Positions 50,925 through 58,358 of a stretch of DNA of 64,000 nt are shown one piece after another. The stretch covers positions 1-64,000 of the forward strand of contig JAYONB010000012.1 of the NCBI GenBank assembly GCA_038121105.1. Reading direction: 5' to 3'. The stretch comes from CALJDF01 sp038121105 (GTDB lineage Bacteria > Pseudomonadota > Alphaproteobacteria > SHVP01). Position 1 is the first letter of the stretch, and every line of letters starts with the position of its first letter. A program made the position numbers and the translations under genes. Below the pieces are notes generated by a model. It saw only the letters and a list, made by a program, of their open reading frames with translations, made no database searches and was not told the origin of the DNA.

Positions 50925-52145
50925 ATGATCACAGGAAGAAACCCGGACCGATCGCGGGCTCGACTTCCCCTCCCGAGGTTTACCGCCGCCGCGGCCCTGA
51001 CGGCCGCCGTGGTCCTGGCTCCGATCCTCACTGGCTCGAAATATACCCCCCTCGAGCTCGGCGGGGTCGCATGGGCACAGGGCAACAGCGGCAATGCACC
51101 GGGCCAAGGCGGCGGTAACGCCGGTGGCAACGGTGGCGGGAACGCCGGTGGCAATGGTGGCGGGAACGCCGGTGGGAACGGTGGCGGTAACGCCAGCGGC
51201 AATGGTGGCGGGAACGCCGGTGGGAACGGTGGCGGTAACGCCAGCGGCAATGGTGGCGGGAACGCCGGTGGCAACGCCGGCGAGAACGGTAGCGGCAACG
51301 CCGGTGGGAACGCCGGCGGCAACGGTGGCGGGAACGCCGGCGGCAACGCGCAGGCCGCCGCGGCGATCGACGGCGCGCGCGGGCGCTACAGCGAACAGCA
51401 AGACACCGCCGGCGATGGCGATGCGACGCCCGGCTTCGGGCGCGGCGTCGGCCGCCCAACAATCGAATTGAGCGACGACGAGACCAACTCGCTGATCTCG
51501 CAGGGCTGGGGACGTCCGGACTTGCAAGGCAACTTCGAGAGCCACGGCGCGCGCGTCTCAACCATGGTGCAAATCGCGATCGAGCAAGGACATTCCGCCT
51601 CAGTCGGCGCGATGCAGGCGAATTTCGGTACGCCGCAGGAAAATGGAATCCAGGACCTGGCCGAGAACCTAGATGCGGCGCGCGCCGCGTTGGCCGAGGC
51701 CGACGACGCCGATCGGCCCGCAATCGAACAAGAAATCGAGTCGCTCGAAACGCAGATCGGAAATCTGGTCGATGCGGCGAAACCCGGACGCGGTCCGGAA
51801 GGCTGGGCCACGGTCGATCTCGACGTCAACGGCGACGGCACGGTCGATGCCAATGACCTGAATGCCGCGCCGCCGGCGGCGGGCGACGACGAGGAAGACG
51901 GCGGAACCGGGGATACGACCGGTGACGATACGACCGGTGACGACACGACCGGTGANNNNNNNNNNNNNNNNNNNNNNNNNNNNNNNNNNNNNNNNNNNNN
52001 NNNNNNNNNNNNNNNNNNNNNNNNNNNNNNNNNNNNNNNNNNNNNNNNNNNNNNNACGACCGGTGACGATACGACCGGTGACGATACAACGGGGGGTAGC
52101 ACGACGGGTGACGACACGACTGGAGACGACACGACGGACGGCTAG
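50925..52145 (+). CDS. secreted Gly/Asn-rich repeat protein with EF-hand-like and TTGDD repeats (contains assembly gap)
   Basis: About 406 residues as assembled. ATG 50925 starts a signal peptide (RFTAAAALTAAVVLAPILTG, cleavage after VAWA near 51); ATG 50853 is an alternative. Then come a GGGNAGGN repeat domain (51108-51349), a mainly helical region (SDDETNSLISQGWG, QENGIQDLAENLDAARAALA), an EF-hand/dockerin-type loop DVNGDGTVDANDL, and a TTGDD repeat tail broken by 100 N. It is presumably extracellular or cell-surface. It is divergent from the ECF sigma gene. True length is unknown. Confidence 0.75.
   Translation: MITGRNPDRSRARLPLPRFTAAAALTAAVVLAPILTGSKYTPLELGGVAWAQGNSGNAPGQGGGNAGGNGGGNAGGNGGGNAGGNGGGNASGNGGGNAGGNGGGNASGNGGGNAGGNAGENGSGNAGGNAGGNGGGNAGGNAQAAAAIDGARGRYSEQQDTAGDGDATPGFGRGVGRPTIELSDDETNSLISQGWGRPDLQGNFESHGARVSTMVQIAIEQGHSASVGAMQANFGTPQENGIQDLAENLDAARAALAEADDADRPAIEQEIESLETQIGNLVDAAKPGRGPEGWATVDLDVNGDGTVDANDLNAAPPAAGDDEEDGGTGDTTGDDTTGDDTTGXXXXXXXXXXXXXXXXXXXXXXXXXXXXXXXXXXTTGDDTTGDDTTGGSTTGDDTTGDDTTDG
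51108..51349 (+). repeat. 24-bp coding repeat (GGGNAGGN)
   Basis: About ten imperfect tandem units encode Gly-Gly-Gly-Asn-Ala-Gly/Ser-Gly-Asn. Synonymous differences (GGC/GGT/GGG) between units show that the repeat is maintained at protein level as well as DNA level. Confidence 0.85.
51911..52138 (+). repeat. 15-bp coding repeat (TTGDD) interrupted by the sequence gap
   Basis: Units of ACGACCGGTGACGAT and close variants encode Thr-Thr-Gly-Asp-Asp. Three units remain before the N block (51956-52055) and about six after, one changed to TTGGS. The gap of exactly 100 N is a placeholder, so copy number is not known. Confidence 0.85.
51956..52055. other. assembly gap (100 N)
   Basis: One hundred consecutive N inside the TTGDD repeat; a standard scaffold filler. 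Frame continuity across it is by chance and should not be trusted. Confidence 0.99.
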
Positions 52146-52191
52146 CACGCCTTACCTCCCTCGTCGGCCGCGGTGGTGGCGGCGAAGGCGT

Positions 52192-52563
52192 TTGGCGACA
52201 AAGGTAGCCTGGTTGCTGCCGGTGCTGGCTGTCGGAATTGGAGGATGCGTTGGGAACGGGTTCCGGGATGAGGCGCCCTTCTATACGCGGATGGCCGACA
52301 GCGATGTGGAGATCGCGGTGAGCACGATGCAGATCGCATTGATGAACGGCCGTGAGGGCGAGTCGTTTGCCTGGACCAACGACGTGACGCCGATGCGCGG
52401 CGCGTTCACGCCGCTGCGCACGTTCCTGACCTCACAAGGCTACTACTGCCGCGACTACCGCGAGGATCTGTGGTTCGAGGACGCGCACCAGTCCTTCACG
52501 AATATGGCCTGCCTCGACGACGGCGGCCGCTGGGTATGGGCGGAGGATCGCGATGCGCAGTAG
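52192..52563 (+). CDS. RT0821/Lpp0805-family (17-kDa surface-antigen-like) lipoprotein
   Basis: A 123-residue putative lipoprotein. TTG 52192 with GAAGG upstream starts LATKVAWLLPVLAVGIGGC, where the Cys at residue 20 would be lipidated. The mature part has ALMNGREGESFAWTNDV, FTPLRTFLTSQGYYCRDYRE and NMACLDDGGRWVWAED, the pattern of the surface-antigen family. It follows the Gly/Asn-rich protein by 46 bases and overlaps the next gene by 11 bases. A similar domain occurs in the anti-sigma factor 2 kb away. Confidence 0.72.
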   Translation: MATKVAWLLPVLAVGIGGCVGNGFRDEAPFYTRMADSDVEIAVSTMQIALMNGREGESFAWTNDVTPMRGAFTPLRTFLTSQGYYCRDYREDLWFEDAHQSFTNMACLDDGGRWVWAEDRDAQ

Positions 52564-52924
52564 CGCCGACAGACTGACGCGGCGCAACGACGCCGTACGC
52601 TTCCTCCACGCCAGCTTGGAAGTGTTGCGTGGCGCCGAAGACTGCGAGGACGATCCCTCGTTCAAGACCACGCTGCAGTGGCTGTGGGACCATTCCAATC
52701 TCTATATCGGACAACTGTTTTGCAGCGATGCGCTGAAACTCCATGCACTTCGACTGCCACGGTTCGAGAACGAGATGACCCGCTTAACCGGCGGCAAAAC
52801 CCCTGACGGTGAAGATATCCTCATGATGCGCGACCTGCTGATCGCAACGCTCGAGTCGGCCCTGACGGAAGGCATCGGCAGGTCCGGCGACGCCCACGTC
52901 TCGTCGCTCGCCGGCCACCAATGA
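52553..52924 (+). CDS. hypothetical helical protein
   Basis: A 123-residue, probably all-helical cytoplasmic protein that I do not recognise. NDAVRFLHASLEVLRGAEDC, DPSFKTTLQWLWDHSNLYIG and GEDILMMRDLLIATLESAL are its main helices; three Cys residues are spread through it. The start at ATG 52553 overlaps the lipoprotein end by 11 bases, so translation is probably coupled and it belongs to the sigma-factor locus. The 233-bp gap that follows (52925-53157) shows no gene. Confidence 0.6.
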   Translation: MRSSADRLTRRNDAVRFLHASLEVLRGAEDCEDDPSFKTTLQWLWDHSNLYIGQLFCSDALKLHALRLPRFENEMTRLTGGKTPDGEDILMMRDLLIATLESALTEGIGRSGDAHVSSLAGHQ

Positions 52925-53157
52925 GGAGCCGGTCAAGATAACACCGCTATCCGGTGCGTCGAACGGGATTGCCGGCGGCATTCTCGCGGCACGCTCGACG
53001 TGCGCGCCCGGCCAATCGCCAAGCTGAAATACGCGTGCACCAAACGGAGCACGGACCAGCGCCAGACCGCCTGAGCCCGCCACGGGTCCGGGAAGCCCCC
53101 TCCCGGCAATTGTGCTAAGAGAAACCCCTCTTTGAAGGAGTTTCGAGAACGCCTGGT

Positions 53158-54162
53158 ATGAACGACGCGCCGTGGCGGCCGGCGGGGGATCCGCCCGAGA
53201 AGGTCGCGTTCCAGCACAAGTTCTTCACGTCGATGGAGAACCCCTATTTTCGCGTGTCGCCGGAAACCGAACGGCCGGGGATGTATTTCCGCATGTCTGA
53301 AAACCCGGTGGTCCTGAGCCTGCCGGGGATCAAGCGGGAGTTTAAGCTCGACGATCATCCCGACGGCGCGATGCTGGATTGGGTCGCCGCGGGCTTGCGG
53401 TTCGTCAAAGCCTTGATGATCGGCGACGCGATCCCGGCGGAACTGCGCACCGGCGAGGCGTCATGGCAGGTCGAGCCGCGCCATACCCACATCGCTTATT
53501 CCAAACTGGCCGGACAGTTGATGGGCTGGATCACCGGCGCCGGGTTCGACGTGACCGACGCCAAAATGCTGGAAGACCTGGCGAACGACGCGGCCTTCAA
53601 AGAAGAGGTCAGCGAGGCGTTCGACCAAGCCGCGCAGGAATTAGGCCTCGAAGGGGCGGCCGGGCGCGAACAGGTCGTGCAATACGTCGAACGTCTGGCG
53701 GCGGAGTGGGCCTACGTCGAGGCGGTGCGCGAACGCTTTGCCAAGATCGTCAAACTCAAAGCCAAACTGACCGAGCTCGAAGGCAAGGACCGCAGCGACC
53801 GTATGGAAGCCGAGCGCGTCGAGCGATGCCGCGCCTTGCTGGAGGCCGGGATCGAAGAATGGCACGCACGGTTTCAAACCGTCGACGCCAACCACGCCGA
53901 CGTGTTGGGCGCGCTGCGCGACGTCGAAGCACGCATCGTTGCCTTGCGCCAAACCCGCGACGATCTGTGGCAACGCATGTTGGTGTGGGACGATTTGTTG
54001 GGCGAATGGGATTTCGCGGTGATCAAACGCTCCGCCGAATGCCTCAAACTGATCGACAAGACCTACCGGTTCTTGGCGCCGCGCTACATGGAAGTCGACG
54101 AATGGGTGCTGGCCAGCACGGTCGTCGAGGACAGCGGCGGGGTGTCTGGGGTGGAGTGGTAA
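53158..54162 (+). CDS. hypothetical protein with coiled-coil segment
   Basis: A 334-residue cytoplasmic protein of no family known to me. The N-terminal third is globular and Pro-rich (FYF-type strands around MYFRMSENPVVLSLPGIK). The middle and end are charged helices (VRERFAKIVKLKAKLTELEG, RDVEARIVALRQTRDDLWQR) that look like coiled coils, closing with CLKLIDKTYRFLAPRYMEVD. Codon use is normal for the window. It converges, four bases apart, on the hypothetical gene at 54167. Confidence 0.6.
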   Translation: MNDAPWRPAGDPPEKVAFQHKFFTSMENPYFRVSPETERPGMYFRMSENPVVLSLPGIKREFKLDDHPDGAMLDWVAAGLRFVKALMIGDAIPAELRTGEASWQVEPRHTHIAYSKLAGQLMGWITGAGFDVTDAKMLEDLANDAAFKEEVSEAFDQAAQELGLEGAAGREQVVQYVERLAAEWAYVEAVRERFAKIVKLKAKLTELEGKDRSDRMEAERVERCRALLEAGIEEWHARFQTVDANHADVLGALRDVEARIVALRQTRDDLWQRMLVWDDLLGEWDFAVIKRSAECLKLIDKTYRFLAPRYMEVDEWVLASTVVEDSGGVSGVEW

Positions 54163-54166
54163 CGGT

Positions 54167-54856
54167 CTACTCCACCGCTTTCTTTTCGTATTCCACCAGC
54201 TCGTAGACCGTGCCTTCCTTGTCGCCCTTGGCGACGGTTTCTTTGACGAGGAAGCGTTCGGGGCCGTGGCACCAGATGTGGAGTTCCTTGCCGAAGGGCG
54301 TATCCCAGGTGAAGCGTTCGCAGTCGAAGGTGCCGGCGGGCACGGTGACGGTTTCCAAGCCGTCGTAGCGGACCTTGCTTTCGAGCTTTTTGCCGTGACC
54401 GATCGAGCGGCCATTCCATGTGTTGGAAACGGTGTGGGTCAGCAAAGGCTGGAATTCGCCGGGCGCGTTGCGGTCGATGAAATTCATTTTCCAGGCTTCG
54501 TGCTGGATCGGGTGCAGGCCGACGGTCATCTTGGGCGGTGCGTCGAAGACGGCGTAGTCCATGTCGTCGTCGCCGTTCCAGACCCATGAATGCATCTTGT
54601 CGCCGATGACACGGCGCACGATCGAACCGCCGCGTTCGCCATGGAAGAACAGACGACCGAACGCCTCAATCGGGCGCCAGTCGGGCCCATCCAGATGGTT
54701 CACGTCACGCAACAAATCGCCTTTGGGCGAACGCGTCAGCGTGCGCATGGTGGCGCTGCCGTCGACGTTGCGGGTGATGGTCCAACGTTCGTAATCGTTG
54801 CGGGTGCCGTCGGGTTCGACGATGTCCATCAGGCCTTGGTGAATGACGAGGCTCAT
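54167..54856 (-). CDS. conserved hypothetical protein, paralogue of the gene at 36344-37021
   Basis: A 229-residue protein sharing an overall plan with the 36.3-kb gene: YERWTITRNVDGSATMRTLT, LLRDVNHLDGPDWRPIEAFG, GSIVRRVIGDKMHSWVWNGD, then LETVTVPAGTFDCERFTWDT and HIWCHGPERFLVK. It is 12 bases downstream of the MarR gene on the same strand. No family name is recognised and no catalytic motif is obvious; the VTVPAGTF segment resembles the strand found in DUF3108-like lipid-binding folds, but that is only a weak hint. Confidence 0.68.
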   Translation of the reverse strand: MSLVIHQGLMDIVEPDGTRNDYERWTITRNVDGSATMRTLTRSPKGDLLRDVNHLDGPDWRPIEAFGRLFFHGERGGSIVRRVIGDKMHSWVWNGDDDMDYAVFDAPPKMTVGLHPIQHEAWKMNFIDRNAPGEFQPLLTHTVSNTWNGRSIGHGKKLESKVRYDGLETVTVPAGTFDCERFTWDTPFGKELHIWCHGPERFLVKETVAKGDKEGTVYELVEYEKKAVE

Positions 54857-54868
54857 GCGGGGTCTCCC

Positions 54869-55384
54869 TTAGTCGGCTTGGCGCGGTATTTTTTTTGGTG
54901 GCGGGGTGTTGCGATCTTTGAGGTCGCGAATCTCGTCGGCAAACATCTCGTTGACGTTGTTGTAGAGCGCAAGCAGCCGCGCGAGGTCGGGGGTCGCCAA
55001 ATCGTCGAGCAACGCGAACAAACGTTTTTGCAGCGACTGGTAGTAGGCGCCGATGACTTGGGTATTCTCGGCGATGGGGCGGACCAGGATACGGCGGCGA
55101 TCGGTGGGATCGGCATCGCGGCGTACGAAACCCGCATTTTCCAGCCGGTCGATTACGCCGGTGATGGCGCCGGTGGTGAGGCCCGTGGCCTCGGCGAGAT
55201 GACCTGGGGTGACGGCGCCCTCCAGATTGACTATGTCGAGGCATTCGAAGTCGTTGGCCGAAATGCCGATCCGTGCCGCAACGGCATTGCTGAGGAGCGA
55301 GCCCTGAGTCCCGGAACGGCGCATCGCCAACCCAAGATCGGCCAACAGGGCCTCGCGTTCGCTAGCATTTTGCGGCCTTGACAC
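54869..55384 (-). CDS. MarR-family transcriptional regulator
   Basis: A 171-residue MarR-type repressor with a GTG start at 55384. The winged helix has VTPGHLAEATGLTTGAITGV, then RLENAGFVRRDADPTDRRRI with the DxRxxx wing of the family. A perfect inverted repeat lies 27 bases upstream, in the gap to the divergent ABC exporter, so it should repress both itself and the exporter until a ligand binds. The hypothetical gene at 54167 follows on the same strand. Confidence 0.9.
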   Translation of the reverse strand: MSRPQNASEREALLADLGLAMRRSGTQGSLLSNAVAARIGISANDFECLDIVNLEGAVTPGHLAEATGLTTGAITGVIDRLENAGFVRRDADPTDRRRILVRPIAENTQVIGAYYQSLQKRLFALLDDLATPDLARLLALYNNVNEMFADEIRDLKDRNTPPPKKIPRQAD

Positions 55385-55410
55385 CGATGAGCGACCTCCT
55401 TAGAGAGTTA

Positions 55411-55431
55411 GTATCTTAGAGCCTAAGATAC
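55411..55431. promoter_or_regulatory. MarR operator in the marR-exporter divergent region
   Basis: GTATCTTAG (55411-55419) and CTAAGATAC (55423-55431) are perfect 9-bp arms around AGC. A further half-site, CATCTTAT, follows at 55433. Size and symmetry are typical of MarR boxes. It lies 27 bases from the regulator start and 46 from the exporter start. Confidence 0.8.
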
Positions 55432-55476
55432 ACATCTTATAAAATATTAGCGCCCCAGGGCATAGGAATACCAGTC

Positions 55477-56448
55477 ATGAGCGACGCGATTCTCGTCGAG
55501 AACCTGACCAAGACCTACAAGGGCGGCGTAAAGGCCCTGCAGGGCGTGTCCTTTCGCGTCGAACAGGGCGAGATTTTCGGGTTGCTGGGCCCCAACGGCG
55601 CGGGCAAAAGCACGACGGTGCGCATCTTGTCCACGCTGACCCGGGCCGATGGCGGACGGGCCGAGATTGCCGGGCACGACGTGATGCGCGATCCCGCCGC
55701 GGTGCGCCGCGCCATCGGCTATGTCGCGCAATCGACCGGGGTCGACCGCTGGGCGACCGGGCGCGAGAACCTAACCCTACAGGCGCAGATGTTGCGTGTT
55801 TCCAGCCATATCCTGCGCGATCGGGTGGCCGAGATGCTGGCCTGGGTCGACTTGAACGAGGCGGCGGACAAACTGGTCAACACTTATTCGGGCGGGATGA
55901 AGCGGCGGTTGGAAATCGCCATGGGGTTGGTCAACGAACCCAAAGTGCTGTTTCTGGACGAGCCGACCACTGGACTGGATCCCGAAACGCGGCGCGCGCT
56001 ATGGCTCGACCTGAAGCGGCTGCGCACCGAACGCAACGTGACGGTGTTGCTGACCACGCACTATTTGGAAGAAGCCGATACGTTGTGCGACCGCTTGTCG
56101 ATCGTCGATCACGGGCGGGTTGTGGTGGAAGGCACGCCGGATTCGCTCAAAGCAGATATTGCCGGCGACACCATCACGGTCGACGTCGGCGAAGCCGCCG
56201 CCAAAGCATGTGAGATTCTTACCCCGGTCGACGGCGTGAACGAGGCGATCCCCGACGGCGCGTTGGTGACGGTGCGGGTACGCGACGGCGCCACCGCCGT
56301 GCCGGTGGTCGCTGCCGCCTTAAGCCAAGCGGGGATTTCAGCGCACACGATGACGGTGGGGCGCGCCTCGCTCGACGACGTTTATCTGAAACATACCGGA
56401 CACCATTACGACGCCGGGAATGCATCCGCCGCGGGAGGCAAGCCATGA
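55477..56448 (+). CDS. ABC exporter ATPase (DrrA-like)
   Basis: A 323-residue ATPase of the daunorubicin-resistance type. Walker A is GPNGAGKST (about residue 40), the signature is YSGGMKRRLEIA, Walker B is VLFLDEPTTGLD, and the His switch is in LTTHYLEEAD. The C-terminal extension with RVRDGATAVPVVAAALSQAG and RASLDDVYLKHTGH is the DrrA regulatory tail. It forms an operon with the permease (4-base overlap), under the MarR operator. It probably expels a hydrophobic compound. Confidence 0.92.
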   Translation: MSDAILVENLTKTYKGGVKALQGVSFRVEQGEIFGLLGPNGAGKSTTVRILSTLTRADGGRAEIAGHDVMRDPAAVRRAIGYVAQSTGVDRWATGRENLTLQAQMLRVSSHILRDRVAEMLAWVDLNEAADKLVNTYSGGMKRRLEIAMGLVNEPKVLFLDEPTTGLDPETRRALWLDLKRLRTERNVTVLLTTHYLEEADTLCDRLSIVDHGRVVVEGTPDSLKADIAGDTITVDVGEAAAKACEILTPVDGVNEAIPDGALVTVRVRDGATAVPVVAAALSQAGISAHTMTVGRASLDDVYLKHTGHHYDAGNASAAGGKP

Positions 56449-57215
56449 TCTATTTCCTCGCCGATACGTGGCATTTGATGCTGCGCCACCTGCGCGCGAC
56501 CATCCGGCTACCGATTTGGATCGCCATGGCGCTGATCCAGCCGGTAATTTGGTTGACCTTGTTCGGGCAACTGTTTCGTCGCGTGGTCGATTTGCCGGGC
56601 TTCGAAACCGGCAGCTACATCGAGTTCCTCGCGCCCGGCGTCCTGATCATGACCGCGATGTTCGGCGGGGCATGGTCGGGCATGGGATTGATCGACGATC
56701 TGCACCACAACGTGGTCGACCGCATGCTGGCGACCCCGGTGCACCGGGCCGCCGTGATCGCGGCGCGGGTTCTCCACGCGTCGATCACCGTGATCGTGCA
56801 GTCGATTATCGTGCTGCTGTTGGCGCTGGCGTTGGGCGCGGGCTGGCCGAGCGTCGCCGGCACGATCGGCGTACTGCTTGCCGCGGCGTTGGTCACGGCC
56901 GGATTCGCGGCGATGTCGACGGGCATCGCGCTGCTGACCCGGCGCGAGGAGACGATGATCGCGGTGGTCAACTTCTTCGGCCTGCCGCTTGCGTTTCTAT
57001 CGGCCACGTTCATGTCGGCGCAACTGATGCCGGAATGGATGCAGACGGCGTCCAAGTTCAACCCGGTGAACTGGGCGGTGAGCGCCGCGCGTCACGCGGT
57101 GCTGGGCACCGACGAAAGCGCGGTGTGGATCAACTCCGGCCTGCTGCTGATCTTCACCGTGGTGATGGTGATGTTCGCGACAATGGCGTTCCGGGTGTAC
57201 CGGCGGTCGGCTTAG
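56445..57215 (+). CDS. ABC-2-type exporter permease (DrrB-like)
   Basis: A 256-residue permease with six spans. ATG 56445 lies in the stop of the ATPase gene. LMLRHLRATIRLPIWIAMAL leads into the first span. SYIEFLAPGVLIMTAMFGGA is the DrrB/NodJ signature region, and LPLAFLSATFMSAQLMPEWM precedes the last loop. It pairs with the DrrA-like ATPase to make a half-size exporter. The substrate is unknown. Confidence 0.92.
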   Translation: MIYFLADTWHLMLRHLRATIRLPIWIAMALIQPVIWLTLFGQLFRRVVDLPGFETGSYIEFLAPGVLIMTAMFGGAWSGMGLIDDLHHNVVDRMLATPVHRAAVIAARVLHASITVIVQSIIVLLLALALGAGWPSVAGTIGVLLAAALVTAGFAAMSTGIALLTRREETMIAVVNFFGLPLAFLSATFMSAQLMPEWMQTASKFNPVNWAVSAARHAVLGTDESAVWINSGLLLIFTVVMVMFATMAFRVYRRSA

Positions 57216-57224
57216 CTAGCCCGT

Positions 57225-57239
57225 CCCGCCCGCGGCGGG
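57225..57239. terminator. short GC hairpin between convergent genes
   Basis: CCCGCC and GGCGGG form a 6-bp stem with a CGC loop, between the exporter permease and the convergent GST gene. No T-run follows, so it is a weak candidate. Confidence 0.4.
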
Positions 57240-57248
57240 CACACGGAC

Positions 57249-57947
57249 CTAGCTGCGGCGTTCGTACTGCTTGTTGCCGAAATAGGACTCCAGATGTTCC
57301 TTGCTGGGGTTGTCGCGTTGGTCCGATTCGCTGAGCCAAGTCATGCCGCGTTGCACCGCGTCGCGTTCGCCGACCGCGGTGAGCCAGCGTTCGACGTGGG
57401 GATATTCCGAGATGTCGATGTCACGACGTTCGTAGGTCACGGCCCACGGATAGGTCGCAATATCGGCGATGGTGTATTCGTCGCCCGCGAGGTATTCGAC
57501 CTCTTTGAGGCGGAAGTTGAGGACGTCGAGCAGGCGTAGGGCCTCGCGGGTGTAACGCTCGATCGCGTAGGGCACCTTCTCGGGCGCGTAGTGGGTGAAG
57601 TGGCCGTGCTGGCCCCACATCGGTCCGAAGTTCGCCATCTGGAACATTACCCATTGGCGCGTGATCCACATGCCGCGCGCATTCTTGGGCATCAATTTGC
57701 CTGATTTGCCCGCGAGGTATTCCAGGATGGTGCCCGATTCGAATAGCGCGAGCGGTTGGTTGTTGGGCCCTTCGCTATCGACAATGGCAGGGACCTTGTT
57801 GTTGGGGCTGATCTTGAGGAAGGCGGGCTCGAACTGCTCGCCCTTGGTGATGTCGAGCGGGATCAGTTTATGCGGCAGCCCGGTTTCTTCCATCATGATG
57901 GAGACTTTGCGACCGTTGGGGGTCGGCCAGTAGTAGAGGTCGATCAT
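57249..57947 (-). CDS. glutathione S-transferase family protein (YfcG/Ure2-like)
   Basis: A 232-residue GST. ATG 57947 (MIDLYYWPTPNGRKVSIMME) matches the family start; the open frame runs 92 codons further upstream without similarity. The thioredoxin-like domain has the TPNGRKV active-site region and NKVPAIVDSEG with cis-Pro, then FESGTILEYLAGKSG for glutathione binding. The helical domain has YTIADIATYPWA. Such proteins act as disulfide reductases or detoxifying transferases. Confidence 0.9.
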   Translation of the reverse strand: MIDLYYWPTPNGRKVSIMMEETGLPHKLIPLDITKGEQFEPAFLKISPNNKVPAIVDSEGPNNQPLALFESGTILEYLAGKSGKLMPKNARGMWITRQWVMFQMANFGPMWGQHGHFTHYAPEKVPYAIERYTREALRLLDVLNFRLKEVEYLAGDEYTIADIATYPWAVTYERRDIDISEYPHVERWLTAVGERDAVQRGMTWLSESDQRDNPSKEHLESYFGNKQYERRS

Positions 57948-58044
57948 GCGCGCGGTGTCCTTGTGGTAGAAATGGCGATTTTGGGACACCCTACCCTTGC
58001 GCCTGGTCGAGGGGGAGCGGTTTAAGTCCCTGCCGGTCGTAGGC

Positions 58045-58344
58045 CTATTGCGGCGCGCGATCCTCGGGCGGCGGGTTGGCTTGGCCCTTCTCTTCTTCTT
58101 CGAGAATCTTGTCGACTTCTTTGGCCATGCGGGCACGTTCGAAATCGCGCGCGACGACCGCGTCCTGCGTATCGCCCCACCGATGAAGAAAGACGGCCAC
58201 GGTGACCGCGCCGAGCACCACAAGCAGCACGGTCACGACGGTCTGCGCAGCTTCCCAGGCGCCAAACCGCGCGGCAACCAATAAGCCAATCCAGGCGGCG
58301 GCGAGAATGCCGAGGAGAACCGGGCTGCGACTCCAACGGCGCAT
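58045..58344 (-). CDS. small membrane protein with charged C-terminal tail
   Basis: A 99-residue protein. ATG 58344 (MRRWSRSPVLLG) avoids overlap with the amidase gene; an in-frame start at 58386 is possible. Two hydrophobic spans, LLGILAAAWIGLLVAARFG and VVTVLLVVLGAVTVAVFLH, are followed by a soluble acidic tail (AKEVDKILEEEEKGQANPPP). I do not recognise a family. It is last in the MmgE-amidase gene run. Confidence 0.6.
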   Translation of the reverse strand: MRRWSRSPVLLGILAAAWIGLLVAARFGAWEAAQTVVTVLLVVLGAVTVAVFLHRWGDTQDAVVARDFERARMAKEVDKILEEEEKGQANPPPEDRAPQ

Positions 58345-58358
58345 GTTGCGAATGACGC

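Noticed and set aside
51108..51349. Regular short repeats considered as a possible CRISPR array.
   Set aside because: There are no unique spacers; units are in frame and encode GGGNAGGN inside a secreted protein.
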